Of a stretch of 64,000 nucleotides of DNA, positions 1-9,111 are shown piece by piece. Origin of the DNA: Brevibacillus antibioticus (GTDB lineage Bacteria; Bacillota; Bacilli; Brevibacillales; Brevibacillaceae); the NCBI RefSeq assembly GCF_005217615.1, contig NZ_SZNK01000001.1:639501-703500 (forward strand). Reading direction: 5' to 3'. The notes beneath the pieces are model-generated. The model was not told the origin of the DNA. It saw nothing but the letters and a program-made list of their open reading frames with translations, and made no database searches. The stretch's first letter is position 1. Every line of letters begins with the position of its first letter. Both the position numbers and the translations under genes were made by a program.

Positions 1-569
1 TGAAGGATATGGGCATTCCAAACCTGGCCGTAGGTGGAGTTACCTTGCTGTCTGGTGTAGCAATCATCTTTATCGTAGGTGTTCTGGTGTTGAAGCTCAT
101 CATTGACTGGTTCCTGCATACGGATATGGGTCTTGATTTACGTGCGACAGGTGACAACTCGAAGATGATCCGCAGCTTTGGGGTAAACACGGATTCAACA
201 ACGATTATCGGTTTGGCTCTCTCTAATGGCCTGGTAGCTTTAGCTGGTGCCTGGGTAGCTCAATACCAAGGCTTTGCGGATGTAGGAATGGGGATCGGGA
301 TGATCGTCATCGGTCTCGCTTCCGTTATTGTCGGGGAAGTTTTGTTTGGCAGCTCTTCGATTTTCCGAGTGACGCTTGCTGTCGTTCTCGGCTCGATTGT
401 GTACCGTTTGGTTATTGCACTGGCTCTGGATAAAGGACTCAATCCTTCTGACATGAAGCTGATTACTGCCCTGATTGTTATCGTTGCCCTGACAGTCCCA
501 ACTGTGGCAAAAGGCATCTGGAAAAAGCAGGCGGTACGCACGGCAAGGGGAGGAAGCAGCGATGCTTAA
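1..569 (+). CDS. ABC transporter permease, 5' end outside window
   Basis: This is the C-terminal part of a multi-pass inner-membrane permease of the branched-chain-like class that pairs with COG1101-type ATPases (TrpY-like tryptophan or other uncharacterised substrate transporters). The reading frame is open to the left edge, so the start and first helices are missing. At least five hydrophobic segments are visible, alternating with short polar loops, and the tail is basic as expected for a cytoplasmic end. It overlaps the start of the ATPase gene by 8 bases, so the two are translationally coupled. The substrate-binding partner is probably upstream of the window. The substrate cannot be read from this piece. 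Confidence 0.85.
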   Translation, partial: KDMGIPNLAVGGVTLLSGVAIIFIVGVLVLKLIIDWFLHTDMGLDLRATGDNSKMIRSFGVNTDSTTIIGLALSNGLVALAGAWVAQYQGFADVGMGIGMIVIGLASVIVGEVLFGSSSIFRVTLAVVLGSIVYRLVIALALDKGLNPSDMKLITALIVIVALTVPTVAKGIWKKQAVRTARGGSSDA

Positions 570-1359
570 AATTACAAACGTCAACAAAGTATTCAACGCA
601 GGAACTGTGAATGAAAAGATTGCGCTTCGAAACGTCAATCTGCATGTTAAGAAAGGAGAGTTCATCACCGTTATCGGTAGTAATGGTGCCGGTAAATCGA
701 CGATGATGAACATGATCTCCGGCGGACTGACACCAGATAACGGAAGCATTCAGATTGACGGGAAAGATGTCACACGCTTGGCGGAGCACCAGCGTGCAGG
801 TCTGATCGGCCGTGTGTTTCAGGACCCAATGGCAGGTACAGCGCCGAACATGACGATTGAGGAAAATCTGGCAATCGCTTTGGGTCGGGGAAAACGTCGT
901 ACACTTGGGTTTGGGGTGAATAATCAGAAGCGAGAGCTGTTCCGCGAGCAGCTCAAGCAGCTGGATCAAGGGCTGGAGAACCGTTTGAAGACCAAAGTCG
1001 GTTTTCTCTCAGGAGGACAGCGTCAAGCACTGAGCCTGTTGATGGCAACCTTCACGGAGCCGAAGATTTTACTCCTCGATGAGCATACAGCAGCGCTTGA
1101 CCCGAAACGGGCGCAGTTGATTGTAGATTTAACCGAAAAAATCGTGGAGCGCTATAAACTGACGACAATCATGGTCACGCATAATATGGAACAAGCGTTG
1201 AACATGGGTAATCGTCTGTTGATGCTCCACGATGGGGGAATCATCCTCGACATTCCGGATGAGAAAAAACGGACGATGAAACCGCAGGATTTGCTTCGAG
1301 CATTCGAAACAGCCCGCGGTGGAGAAAGCTTCAGTGAAGATCGCTTCTTGTTAACCTAA
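562..1359 (+). CDS. ABC transporter ATP-binding protein
   Basis: A 265-residue nucleotide-binding subunit that powers the permease just upstream. Walker A (GSNGAGKST) lies near residue 39, the signature LSGGQRQ near 149, and Walker B (ILLLDEHTAALDP) near 172. The D-loop and switch histidine (TIMVTHNMEQAL) follow. In Walker B the Asp-Glu is followed by His-Thr, as in the COG1101 TrpX-like subfamily. The start lies inside the last codons of the permease gene behind a purine-rich AGGGGAGGAAG site. A hairpin-T terminator sits just downstream, so this closes the operon. The family is certain, the substrate unknown. Confidence 0.9.
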   Translation: MLKITNVNKVFNAGTVNEKIALRNVNLHVKKGEFITVIGSNGAGKSTMMNMISGGLTPDNGSIQIDGKDVTRLAEHQRAGLIGRVFQDPMAGTAPNMTIEENLAIALGRGKRRTLGFGVNNQKRELFREQLKQLDQGLENRLKTKVGFLSGGQRQALSLLMATFTEPKILLLDEHTAALDPKRAQLIVDLTEKIVERYKLTTIMVTHNMEQALNMGNRLLMLHDGGIILDIPDEKKRTMKPQDLLRAFETARGGESFSEDRFLLT

Positions 1360-1369
1360 TCGGATCGAA

Positions 1370-2593
1370 TCAGCCTTCCCGTTCAAGCGGGGAGGTTTTT
1401 TCGTTGGTGGAAAGATACACGTACATGAATCCGGCACCGATTAAAAGGATGCCTGCGACAATGGTGAAAAGCATCGTGCCGCCATATTGCAATAAGACAA
1501 GGCTGCCTACGTACGGTCCGCACATGCGGGAAATATCCCAATGCGTTCCCGTAATCGCGAAGTACCGCCCGCGCATCGTTACAGGTGATATCCGTGTGAC
1601 GAAGGCCATCAAATGAGTCAGACCAATACTTTCTCCGATAACGAGCAACACTTGCAAGGCGAGAAGGACTGGTACGTTGTCGATGAACGCGTAGCCTAAG
1701 GATACGATGAGAAAGCAAATGTACGAGCCGCTAATTAACAAGCGAGCGGGCAAGTGCTGAGTCCATTTGACGAGCAAATACTCGAACAGGAGCAACAGGC
1801 CTCCTTTTACCGCAATGAGCAAGGCAAGTGTTTGCAAATAGTCTGGCAGCGTGTATTTCAGATGAAGCTGGAGATTCGTCTCGGTTTGCGCGTAAAACAG
1901 ACTGATGGGCAAAGACAGCATCATAATGGCAAGGGCTGGTCGATAAACCTGCCAGGAGCCGCGTGAACGTACGTCTACTGCTTCTTCGACGGGAGCTTCT
2001 GGCAGCGGAGTTTGCGGGATTTTCCACCAGACGGCAAGAGTATAGATCAAAAGCGAGATCGCAGTAAACAAAAATGCCATAGCAGGATCGTACTTGTAAA
2101 TCATGACTCCGACCAAAGGTCCCAATGCGGCCCCGATACTGCTAGAAGTATTGAGAAGGGCAAAGGCACCGGCCATTTGTGCAGAGGAAATCGTATCAGC
2201 GAGATGCGCTCGACTGACAGGGATAAATAGGGAGCGGCCAGCACCGTTGATGATGTACAGGATCGCAAAGCCCAGCATGGAGTCCGCCCAAGCCATTCCC
2301 AACATGGCGAAGCCTTGCAGGAAAAGGGCGAGAAGCATGATTGTTTTTCGGCGATAGCGGTCTGTGATGCCACCAGCAAATAGCGTCAGCAAAATCTCGG
2401 AGAAGGGCTGCAAACCAATGACGAGCATGGTCATGGTGACAGACCCGCCGATGTTCTCGCTCAAGTACAATACGAGAAATGGAGCGATCATGGCGCTGGA
2501 TAAAGAGGTGAGTGTTTCGCCGAATAGACGGACCCAGAGGAGTGTCGGATACGTAGCAATGAATCGACGGAGTGCATGAGGGATATGTGACAT
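1370..2593 (-). CDS. MFS multidrug-type transporter
   Basis: A 407-residue protein with twelve predicted transmembrane segments, typical of the drug/H+ antiporter branch of the major facilitator superfamily (MdtG/YfmO-like). The loop between helices 2 and 3 carries the expected GGxxDRYRRK pattern (AGGITDRYRRKT near residue 75). A longer hydrophilic loop at about residues 190-215 separates the two six-helix halves. The ATG start has an AAAGGA site. The gene is divergent from the SgrR-like regulator across a gap of about 130 bases, which suggests that regulator controls it. No residue identifies the substrate. Confidence 0.88.
   Translation of the reverse strand: MSHIPHALRRFIATYPTLLWVRLFGETLTSLSSAMIAPFLVLYLSENIGGSVTMTMLVIGLQPFSEILLTLFAGGITDRYRRKTIMLLALFLQGFAMLGMAWADSMLGFAILYIINGAGRSLFIPVSRAHLADTISSAQMAGAFALLNTSSSIGAALGPLVGVMIYKYDPAMAFLFTAISLLIYTLAVWWKIPQTPLPEAPVEEAVDVRSRGSWQVYRPALAIMMLSLPISLFYAQTETNLQLHLKYTLPDYLQTLALLIAVKGGLLLLFEYLLVKWTQHLPARLLISGSYICFLIVSLGYAFIDNVPVLLALQVLLVIGESIGLTHLMAFVTRISPVTMRGRYFAITGTHWDISRMCGPYVGSLVLLQYGGTMLFTIVAGILLIGAGFMYVYLSTNEKTSPLEREG
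1373..1402 (+). terminator. Rho-independent terminator after ABC operon
   Basis: A GC-rich stem (CCTTCCCG with CGGGGAGG around a short loop) is followed by six Ts. It also covers the last codons of the convergent MFS gene. Confidence 0.75.
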
Positions 2594-2727
2594 AAGATAG
2601 TCCTTTCTTTCGGCTTTTTCCGGTTAGTTGGTGTTTTTAGAATTGTAAGGTGGCAAAGACCGGAGAAAAAGCGTACGATTAGGCGAATAGCTTTTTCATG
2701 TTTTCTGTGGGAATTGGTGGTGGCAAG

Positions 2728-4530
2728 ATGCAGCTCGTTGAACAATACATGCGTTTATTTGCGGGGCGGTCTCATGAAGCGATAGGGCATCCCCTTGACA
2801 TATCGTTGGCTGAAGTTGCTTCGATTTTATTTTGTACGTTGCGGAATGCGACGCTGACCTTGAAAAAAATGCAAAGCCAGGGGTGGGTAGTCTGGCAGCC
2901 GGGGAGAGGCCGTGGCAACCGATCTGTATTGACATGCTTACTTGCTCCCGAAGACTTGATTATGAGCGTTGCCAAAGAACTCGTGCAAAAAGGGGAGATT
3001 CGTGCTGCACGGGATATGATCGAGGAATACGGGGTAAATTTTCCTGTGATAAATGAAAAATTTTCACGATGGATGAATAGTCAGTTTGGACACCGTGTGA
3101 AGCGGGAAAAGGGAAGTATAGGCAGAGTCGATACCTTGCGTTTGTTTTACAGTCGACCATTCGCAGGGCTTGATCCGATTCATATTCTCCTGCGCTCCGA
3201 GTCACATATGGTCAAGCAGCTATTTGATTCTCTAGTCCAGTTTGATCCAGTCACGAGACGGATTGAACCCGCTATCGCTTTTTATTGGGAGGCTAGTGAA
3301 GAAGGAAGGCAGTGGACTTTTTACTTGCGGAAAGGTGTCTTATTCCATCATGGCCGTCCACTTGTTGCCGATGATGTGCGCTTTTCCTTCCTTCGTTTGA
3401 TGGAGCATTCCTATAAACATCGCTGGCTAGCCGCTTCAATCGAGTCGATTACCGTCAAAGATGACTACGTATTGACGATTTCTTTGCATATGTCGGATGA
3501 ATTGTTTTTACAGGCACTGAGTAAGGAATACATGGCGATAGTCCCCTGTGATTACGTTCTGGAGATGGGGGAGCAATTTGCGCAAATGCCAGTAGGAACG
3601 GGACCGTTTCGAGTAGTCCGCAACGACGATTCCATGCTCGTGTTGGAAGCGTTTACGCCATATTTTGGGGGAAGGCCCTTCTTGGACCGAATCGAAATCT
3701 GGTGCGTGCCTGGAATGGCAGCAGAAGCGCAGGTAGATGAGAGCTTGTTATCCGTAACGGCTTTGGATGATCATCGTAATAGGAGCTCTCTGGCATGGAG
3801 TGACGTTGGCAGATTGGAAGACTGTTTTCAATACGTCAGCTTGAATGGAGCAAAAAATGGTCCGCTGTCACATAGCGAATTTCGGGGTCTCATGGTGGCT
3901 ATCATTTGTGGACAAGCCTTGAGACAAGAGCTACAGGGAACGAGGGAGCATGCAGTCATCTGGGGTAAAACTGATTCGTTCCAAATAAAAAGAGAGGTGC
4001 CGGATTCACAGGAGTTGGTTCGTATTTTCAAAGAGAGCGGGTATCAGGGAGAGGCGCTGTCGCTCTATACGTATCCAGACCTCGATCATATAGAAGATGC
4101 CCAGTGGATTCAGAAAACGTGCAAGGAATACGGAATTGCCATAGAGATCAGGTATGCATCCCCGGAGGAGCTTGCCTCGTCTTTGTTATTACAAGAGGCT
4201 GATTTAGTTGTGGATAGTGCGAATGTAGATGAAAGGACGGAGCTCTCTTTACGAGAATTTCTACAGGCTGGTGCGTTGAGTATTTCTCATCATTTAGATC
4301 CGCATGGAAAGGAAGAGATCGCGCATTGGATGAACCGCATGTCGTGCGTCCAAACAGCACAAGACCGACAAGCTTGCGTAGACAGCATCATGCATACGCT
4401 TGCGGCTTGCGGTACGTTTGTCCCGCTGTATTCGAATCGGGTAGAAATGCTTGCACATCCACGGTTATCTGGTGTAAGTCTGGATGCCTATGGCTGGATT
4501 GATTTCAGGCGCATTTTTGTTAGGGAATAG
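2728..4530 (+). CDS. SgrR-like regulator with solute-binding domain
   Basis: A 600-residue cytoplasmic protein. Residues 1-110 form a winged-helix DNA-binding domain of the SgrR type. The rest (about 130-600) is a family-5 extracellular solute-binding fold with the expected features: a phrase like TGPFRV, a LDP element, and the VLFHHGRP/ADDVRFSF block that usually follows the lipoprotein region in DppA/OppA. There is no signal peptide, so the binding fold acts as an intracellular ligand sensor. In SgrR relatives the neighbouring target is an MFS sugar exporter, and here the divergent gene is indeed an MFS transporter. The start was placed at the internal ATG after GGTGGTGGCAAG; an upstream ATG at 2698 is possible. 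Confidence 0.82.
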   Translation: MQLVEQYMRLFAGRSHEAIGHPLDISLAEVASILFCTLRNATLTLKKMQSQGWVVWQPGRGRGNRSVLTCLLAPEDLIMSVAKELVQKGEIRAARDMIEEYGVNFPVINEKFSRWMNSQFGHRVKREKGSIGRVDTLRLFYSRPFAGLDPIHILLRSESHMVKQLFDSLVQFDPVTRRIEPAIAFYWEASEEGRQWTFYLRKGVLFHHGRPLVADDVRFSFLRLMEHSYKHRWLAASIESITVKDDYVLTISLHMSDELFLQALSKEYMAIVPCDYVLEMGEQFAQMPVGTGPFRVVRNDDSMLVLEAFTPYFGGRPFLDRIEIWCVPGMAAEAQVDESLLSVTALDDHRNRSSLAWSDVGRLEDCFQYVSLNGAKNGPLSHSEFRGLMVAIICGQALRQELQGTREHAVIWGKTDSFQIKREVPDSQELVRIFKESGYQGEALSLYTYPDLDHIEDAQWIQKTCKEYGIAIEIRYASPEELASSLLLQEADLVVDSANVDERTELSLREFLQAGALSISHHLDPHGKEEIAHWMNRMSCVQTAQDRQACVDSIMHTLAACGTFVPLYSNRVEMLAHPRLSGVSLDAYGWIDFRRIFVRE

Positions 4531-4630
4531 CATAAATTTGTCACATAATCATGTGAAACCGCTTTCGTTTTTAAACGTATTATTATATGTAGATATATAG
4601 TATGCTCATAACGTTCTTTGAGGAGGAACT

Positions 4631-5062
4631 ATGCCGGTGTATACCAAAACCGAAAAGGACAAACACATTTTGTTTGCGTCCATTCGCTTGATGATCTGCG
4701 TCGGGCACGCCGATGGTTATATAGGAAATAAAGAGATAGATCGTATTCATGAAATCGTGAATTCAGAGCACTTTACATTGAAAGAGCGACAAATTTTAAT
4801 GGATGACATGGACTACCCGAAACGTCCAGAAGTCATCGTGGAAGATCTGGTAGCCATGACCCAGGCTGAAAAGCTCGTTATGATGCGCAAGCTCTACCAC
4901 ATGGCATTGATCGATCGGAAGCTATCCCCGTCGGAAACCAAAGTGATTGCCCGCATCGCTTGCCTGATCGGAATCTCTGAGGAAAAGCAGCGTCAAGTAG
5001 AAGAGTGGATTCGCGAAGGAATTGTTTGGCGCGAACGATGGAAAGATATAGTAGAAGAATAG
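4631..5062 (+). CDS. TerB-family tellurite-resistance-like protein
   Basis: A 143-residue all-alpha protein matching the TerB/DjlA-N fold: repeated helices with acidic positions at the loop ends (HADGYIGNKEIDRIHEIV and the second half DRKLSPSETKVIARIA). This fold is linked to stress sensing and metal binding, and actual tellurite resistance is rarely shown for isolated copies. It has an excellent GAGGAGGAACT site 3-4 bases before the ATG. It is a single-gene unit, with a terminator right after the stop. The fold is confident, the role is not. Confidence 0.8.
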   Translation: MPVYTKTEKDKHILFASIRLMICVGHADGYIGNKEIDRIHEIVNSEHFTLKERQILMDDMDYPKRPEVIVEDLVAMTQAEKLVMMRKLYHMALIDRKLSPSETKVIARIACLIGISEEKQRQVEEWIREGIVWRERWKDIVEE

Positions 5063-5067
5063 CTGGG

Positions 5068-5097
5068 GCCCCAATATGATTGGGGTCCTTTCGTTTT
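5068..5097 (+). terminator. Rho-independent terminator after terB-like gene
   Basis: A near-perfect stem (GGCCCCAAT with ATTGGGGTCC around ATG) is followed by TTTCGTTTT. Confidence 0.75.
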
Positions 5098-5194
5098 AGG
5101 AGGAAGCTTGGCGCAGCCTCGTTTTCTACAGTACAATAAGAAAAATAACGTCTTAGCAAGTGGCAACGCTATGGATGAAGGAGGAGACCCTATT

Positions 5195-5992
5195 TTGCGG
5201 ATCTTGGTAACGAATGATGATGGCATCGATGCTCTTGGTATCAAGCGGCTGGTAGAAGCTTTGCTCACTTTGGAGGGAGCGGAAGTCTCTATAGTAGCAC
5301 CGGTTGAAGAGAAAAGCGGGGTCGGACACGGAATCACTTATCGCAGTGCGCTCTCGCCTGAACAGCGTGATTTTTACGGAATGCCGGTGAAAGCGTGGGC
5401 GGTCAATGGCAACCCTGCAGACTGTGTAAAAGCTGCTTACCATCTCCTGTTTGAACAGGGGAAAAAGCCGGATATCGTATTCTCGGGGATTAACGTCGGG
5501 ACGAATCTCGGACGTGATATTTATTACTCTGGTACGTGCAGCGGTGCCAGGGAGGCGGTCATCTTGGGTGTTCCCGGTGTTGCTCTTTCCTATGATAACT
5601 GGTTCGATCAAGACAACTACGGCGATGTAGTGGAGATGATTCGTCCGCTTGTAAAAGAATTTAGCGAGCGTGCGATCAAAGGGGAACTGGCGTCAGAGGT
5701 ATTCTGGAATATCAATATCCCGCATGTACCGCTGAATGAGTTGAAAGGAATGGTTCCGGCCACCTTGTCTATGAACCACTATGAAGACAAATATAGCGAA
5801 GAAGCGGAAGGCTATTATTTAGCCCGTGAGTATCCTCAAGTCATGCCACTGGCGGAGCCACTGGACTATGATTTGCTCAAGCATGGCTATATTGCGATTA
5901 CCCCTGTCCACATTGACGCGACAGACCGGACTCTCTTGAAACAAATGGACAATTGGACATTGCTAAAAGCCTGGGGAAAACAGGAGGAATAA
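5195..5992 (+). CDS. surE: 5'-nucleotidase SurE
   Basis: SurE is a metal-dependent nucleotidase acting on 5'- and 3'-nucleoside monophosphates. The N-terminal MRILVTNDDG contains the two adjacent metal-binding Asp residues. The SGINVGTNLG block near residue 95 and the following YSGTCSGARE supply the other conserved active-site residues. The TTG start was chosen because it places this motif at the true N-terminus and has a GGAGGAG site 8 bases upstream; the open frame extends further back without support. Length is 265 residues, normal for the family. The next gene begins three bases after the stop, so they form an operon. Confidence 0.93.
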   Translation: MRILVTNDDGIDALGIKRLVEALLTLEGAEVSIVAPVEEKSGVGHGITYRSALSPEQRDFYGMPVKAWAVNGNPADCVKAAYHLLFEQGKKPDIVFSGINVGTNLGRDIYYSGTCSGAREAVILGVPGVALSYDNWFDQDNYGDVVEMIRPLVKEFSERAIKGELASEVFWNINIPHVPLNELKGMVPATLSMNHYEDKYSEEAEGYYLAREYPQVMPLAEPLDYDLLKHGYIAITPVHIDATDRTLLKQMDNWTLLKAWGKQEE

Positions 5993-5995
5993 CAC

Positions 5996-7036
5996 ATGAA
6001 CGACGACTTTTTTCCTCCGCTAACCCCCGATGACACCCTGCGTTCTCCAGAAGAGTCAACGCAGGGAGAGGTACTCGATCCCGTGGTTTATCACGATTTG
6101 TACAAGCTAGCAGAAGAAGAGGGGCTTCCTTACTTTGTCCGTCTTAGTGGCACTGGCGAAGTAGAGCTGTATTTAGTGTTCGAATCGGTGGATGCTTTCA
6201 GCGAGCAGACGAGAGATGCCGTTTCGCTCGAATTCAAGACGTATCAAAATAAATTGCTCGCGGTCATTTGGACACTCTCGGACCCGCTGAATCCGCTTGG
6301 TTTTCCCTTGACGTTCGACATAGCGCGTGCTAATGACCGAAGCATGGCCTTGAGATTGATCGAGCAGCCGTATACTTCTTTGCACTACCTGGCTTATGCG
6401 GATCGTGAGCTTACCCACATCTATTCCGAGTCCCTCTCTTTTTCCCCAGCGGAAGTGGCTCGTACGCATGAGATGATTCAGGCGCTCTATGAGGGAACAC
6501 CCGATACACTTCCAGAAGAGGTGCAGGTGCGTGAGGAAGAGACCGAAAGCATCTCAGCGATGAGCTTGCCTGGATCTGTTTTTACAGAATCGGGGATGGC
6601 CTTCGTATTGCGCTACAAGCACATGAGAGATGTCCATGGTGAAGAAGGAGCCCAGTATTTATTGATGAGTACTGTGCAGCAAGCAGTGTGGGTTATGCGC
6701 AGGCACGCCCGCAGCGAGGTCCGGGATACATCCTTTACCGTATGGGCAGCGGAAGCGGGTGATTACGCAATGATCGTGCTGACACCAAGTCTCTCGCATT
6801 TATTCGAGGTTGTTCATATGTCAGAGGATGAAGCGAATCCGTTCTCGCGCTTTTTGATGACTTTGCCGGAGTATGTGCAGACGCAGGACGCTTCTCCTTT
6901 ACAGTTGGGTGCCTATCCACTACTGCGTTATGAGAACGGTCGCCTCTATCATTTGGAGCTGGATGAAGATGTACAGAACGAGCTCGCGCAGATGTTTGCG
7001 AAAGCGTTTCCAGGGATGCCTGTCCCTTACCTGTAA
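5996..7036 (+). CDS. Hypothetical protein, 346 residues, downstream of surE
   Basis: I do not recognise this protein. It is acidic, soluble, with no signal peptide or membrane segment. It appears to have two halves joined by a charged linker rich in Glu around residues 165-185 (VQVREEETESISAM). It begins three bases after surE behind CAGGAGGAATAACAC, so it is co-transcribed. The conserved-looking start, length and codon use match the core chromosome, so this is a real core gene rather than a shadow. Confidence 0.7.
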   Translation: MNDDFFPPLTPDDTLRSPEESTQGEVLDPVVYHDLYKLAEEEGLPYFVRLSGTGEVELYLVFESVDAFSEQTRDAVSLEFKTYQNKLLAVIWTLSDPLNPLGFPLTFDIARANDRSMALRLIEQPYTSLHYLAYADRELTHIYSESLSFSPAEVARTHEMIQALYEGTPDTLPEEVQVREEETESISAMSLPGSVFTESGMAFVLRYKHMRDVHGEEGAQYLLMSTVQQAVWVMRRHARSEVRDTSFTVWAAEAGDYAMIVLTPSLSHLFEVVHMSEDEANPFSRFLMTLPEYVQTQDASPLQLGAYPLLRYENGRLYHLELDEDVQNELAQMFAKAFPGMPVPYL

Positions 7037-7185
7037 TTGTTGAGAGATTGTGAAAAAAGACTCTCCCCGGAATTTTTTCGTCTTCGATGAAATAAGGGTA
7101 AATAAGTCATTTTTCAACAAAGGATACGACAAGCAGGAATTCGAATTAAGTAAGACAGACATTCCATTGGGGAGAGGTGACGACG

Positions 7186-7668
7186 ATGTACGCTGTTGAA
7201 CCCAATTTGTTCCAAGCTGTTTCTGAATGCGCCCACCGTTTTCAAGGGGAGATTGAGCAACTGGCACAACGTCATGCACTTACGATCGAAGGAGGGCTTC
7301 CTGCCTTGGAGCTGCAGGTACATCCGCAGTTTCAGGCTTTGCTCGAGTACAATCTGTGGGGAGAAGCCGGTTTAGTTGTTATTCATGGGAAATTACATAA
7401 GCGCGATCACGTTTGGACAGACTCGTTTTCTGTTAGGATGAAGTTTTCCTTGACGCATGATCCCAGTATCGATATCGAAGGAAAGAAGCAACGCATTGAA
7501 GAGTTTTTATACGGGGAAGGAGAGTACTTCTGGAATATCCCTCCCGCTGGCCATGTCGGTCATAGTGAGCTGACGTTGCGCTTTACCTACCAGCCTGGCT
7601 CGAATCGTCTTGCGGAATATGTTCGGAGTATTTTGGGAATCGTAACCGGAAAGATGATGGCTGCCTAA
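7186..7668 (+). CDS. Hypothetical protein, 160 residues
   Basis: This product is not recognised. It is a mixed alpha/beta soluble protein with an aromatic, His-rich middle (HGKLHKRDHVWTDSF) and no export signal. The ATG was preferred to the GTG three codons earlier because it sits 7-8 bases after GGGGAGAGG. A terminator follows the stop. It precedes the thpR gene, but no functional link is visible. Confidence 0.65.
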   Translation: MYAVEPNLFQAVSECAHRFQGEIEQLAQRHALTIEGGLPALELQVHPQFQALLEYNLWGEAGLVVIHGKLHKRDHVWTDSFSVRMKFSLTHDPSIDIEGKKQRIEEFLYGEGEYFWNIPPAGHVGHSELTLRFTYQPGSNRLAEYVRSILGIVTGKMMAA

Positions 7669-7686
7669 CGCGGCATGAAAGAGAAT

Positions 7687-7718
7687 GGCTCTCCGTCACA
7701 GGAGGGCTGTTTTTTTTG
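7687..7718 (+). terminator. Rho-independent terminator
   Basis: The stem GGCTCTCC/GGAGGGCT with loop GTCACA is followed by a run of eight Ts, immediately before the thpR ribosome binding site. Confidence 0.75.
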
Positions 7719-7731
7719 AAGGAGGACAGAA

Positions 7732-8328
7732 ATGCGCTTATTCCTAGCATTGGATATTCCGGCTGAGGCTGCCGCTTATATTGCCGATGTTCAAAAAAGG
7801 TTGAAGCAAGATGTGAAGGCGGATAGGTGGCAGTCTCTCGCTAATTTGCATTTGACTTTGCATTTTCTTGGAGAGGTGGATGAGTCGCTCGTACCCTCCA
7901 TTTGCGAGGACATGGATATTGTCAGCGCGATCATTCAGCCATTTACTCTAGCTGTTGGCAGCTTTGGGGTTTTTCCGAATGCCTTGCATCCACGTGTGCT
8001 CTGGCTCGGGCTGCGCGGCCAACTTTCTCCTCTCAAACAGCTGCATTTATTGTTAGGGAGACGGTTTGAATTGCATGAAGGCCTGTCCTACGATCGGAAA
8101 CGGTATCGACCGCATATTACGCTGGCACGTGGTCCGCATCGCAGTGAGGATGAGCTTGCCCTCATGGATTGGAATGAACGTTATTTAGCGCAGGAGCCGC
8201 CACAATGGAAGGCACGGCATTTCCATTTGTATCGTTCTGAGCTGTTGCGGGAGGGCGCGGTACATACGATTATCCACACGAGCACGTTTGATAAAGATCA
8301 CAGCAAAAAACAAGCGTTGCTTGAATAG
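7732..8328 (+). CDS. thpR: RNA 2',3'-cyclic phosphodiesterase ThpR
   Basis: A 198-residue member of the 2H phosphoesterase/LigT superfamily, which opens 2',3'-cyclic phosphate RNA ends. Both catalytic HxTx motifs are present: HLTL near residue 43 and HITL near residue 126. The N-terminal MRLFLALDIP is also typical. The start has a GAAGGAGGACAGAA site. The next gene begins shortly after, possibly in the same transcript. Confidence 0.9.
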   Translation: MRLFLALDIPAEAAAYIADVQKRLKQDVKADRWQSLANLHLTLHFLGEVDESLVPSICEDMDIVSAIIQPFTLAVGSFGVFPNALHPRVLWLGLRGQLSPLKQLHLLLGRRFELHEGLSYDRKRYRPHITLARGPHRSEDELALMDWNERYLAQEPPQWKARHFHLYRSELLREGAVHTIIHTSTFDKDHSKKQALLE

Positions 8329-8377
8329 ACTAAGAAGAAAGGATCAGGGAAGCCTTCCAGAAAGCGGTGGAAAACGG

Positions 8378-9046
8378 ATGGGTGAGTTCACGACCGGCAT
8401 TCTTTATCCACGCAAATACGAACCGAAAGTACTGATTGCCTTATCCAAGACAGAGCAGCCACACTTCCACAGAAACGTCAACAGCGACTGGAATGCATTT
8501 TTCCTGCAGGATGAGTGGCTGGAAACCTCCACGACGCTTGATTTTTTACTGAGACTGTCCAAGCAATTTGTTCCCCTCCTCTGGTTTCATGACGCTGAGG
8601 ACAATGGCTGGGGCTTTCGTTTGTTCGATGCAGGCTTCGAGGTTGCGTCAGGGACAATCAGCTACTCGCTCGATGTAGAAATGGCGGAAGCGGAGTTTGG
8701 AAGGCTTTATCCAGAGATTGACCTGCAGGAAGGAATTGTAGACAGCGAGGACGTTCGGCAAAAGTATGAAGACATACTGGAGAGGGTAGTGCGTTCGGAG
8801 TTGTATCGGCGCGAGGTAGGTAAAGGGATCACACGTATCAAACCGCAGTCGTTTAGTCGTATCGTGGGTCCGAAGCAAATTCAGCAGTTACGTTCCCTTT
8901 TTGATTTGCAGTTGTTGACAAACGTTGATGACGACACAGGGGCTTCACTGTTGTACGACTCGGTTGACCTGTTCAAAGAAATTTTGGGAATCGAAGAGAT
9001 GGTGTGGGTGAACTTTGCGTATTTAGCAAGCGGAGGCAGAGAGTAG
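8378..9046 (+). CDS. Hypothetical protein, 222 residues
   Basis: I do not recognise a family. The protein is soluble and acidic, with several Trp/Phe-rich strands (LLWFHDAEDNGWGFRLFDAGF) that look like a beta-sandwich core. The open frame extends upstream into thpR, but the ATG at 8378 is the first plausible start; its ribosome site (GCGGTGG) is weak, so the start is uncertain. A bidirectional terminator separates it from convergent cheW. Confidence 0.65.
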   Translation: MGEFTTGILYPRKYEPKVLIALSKTEQPHFHRNVNSDWNAFFLQDEWLETSTTLDFLLRLSKQFVPLLWFHDAEDNGWGFRLFDAGFEVASGTISYSLDVEMAEAEFGRLYPEIDLQEGIVDSEDVRQKYEDILERVVRSELYRREVGKGITRIKPQSFSRIVGPKQIQQLRSLFDLQLLTNVDDDTGASLLYDSVDLFKEILGIEEMVWVNFAYLASGGRE

Positions 9047-9067
9047 GAAATAACGAATAAAGCGAAC

Positions 9068-9101
9068 AAAAGCCCAGTGCATCATACTCGCACTGGGCTT
9101 T
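9068..9101. terminator. Bidirectional terminator
   Basis: A perfect 12-bp inverted repeat (AAAGCCCAGTGC with GCACTGGGCTTT) lies between two convergent genes. Confidence 0.8.
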
Positions 9102-9111
9102 ACACTGCCAC

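Noticed and set aside
240..969. Long minus-strand frames opposite the ABC transporter genes
   Set aside because: They are mirror frames of two clearly recognised genes and show no protein family.
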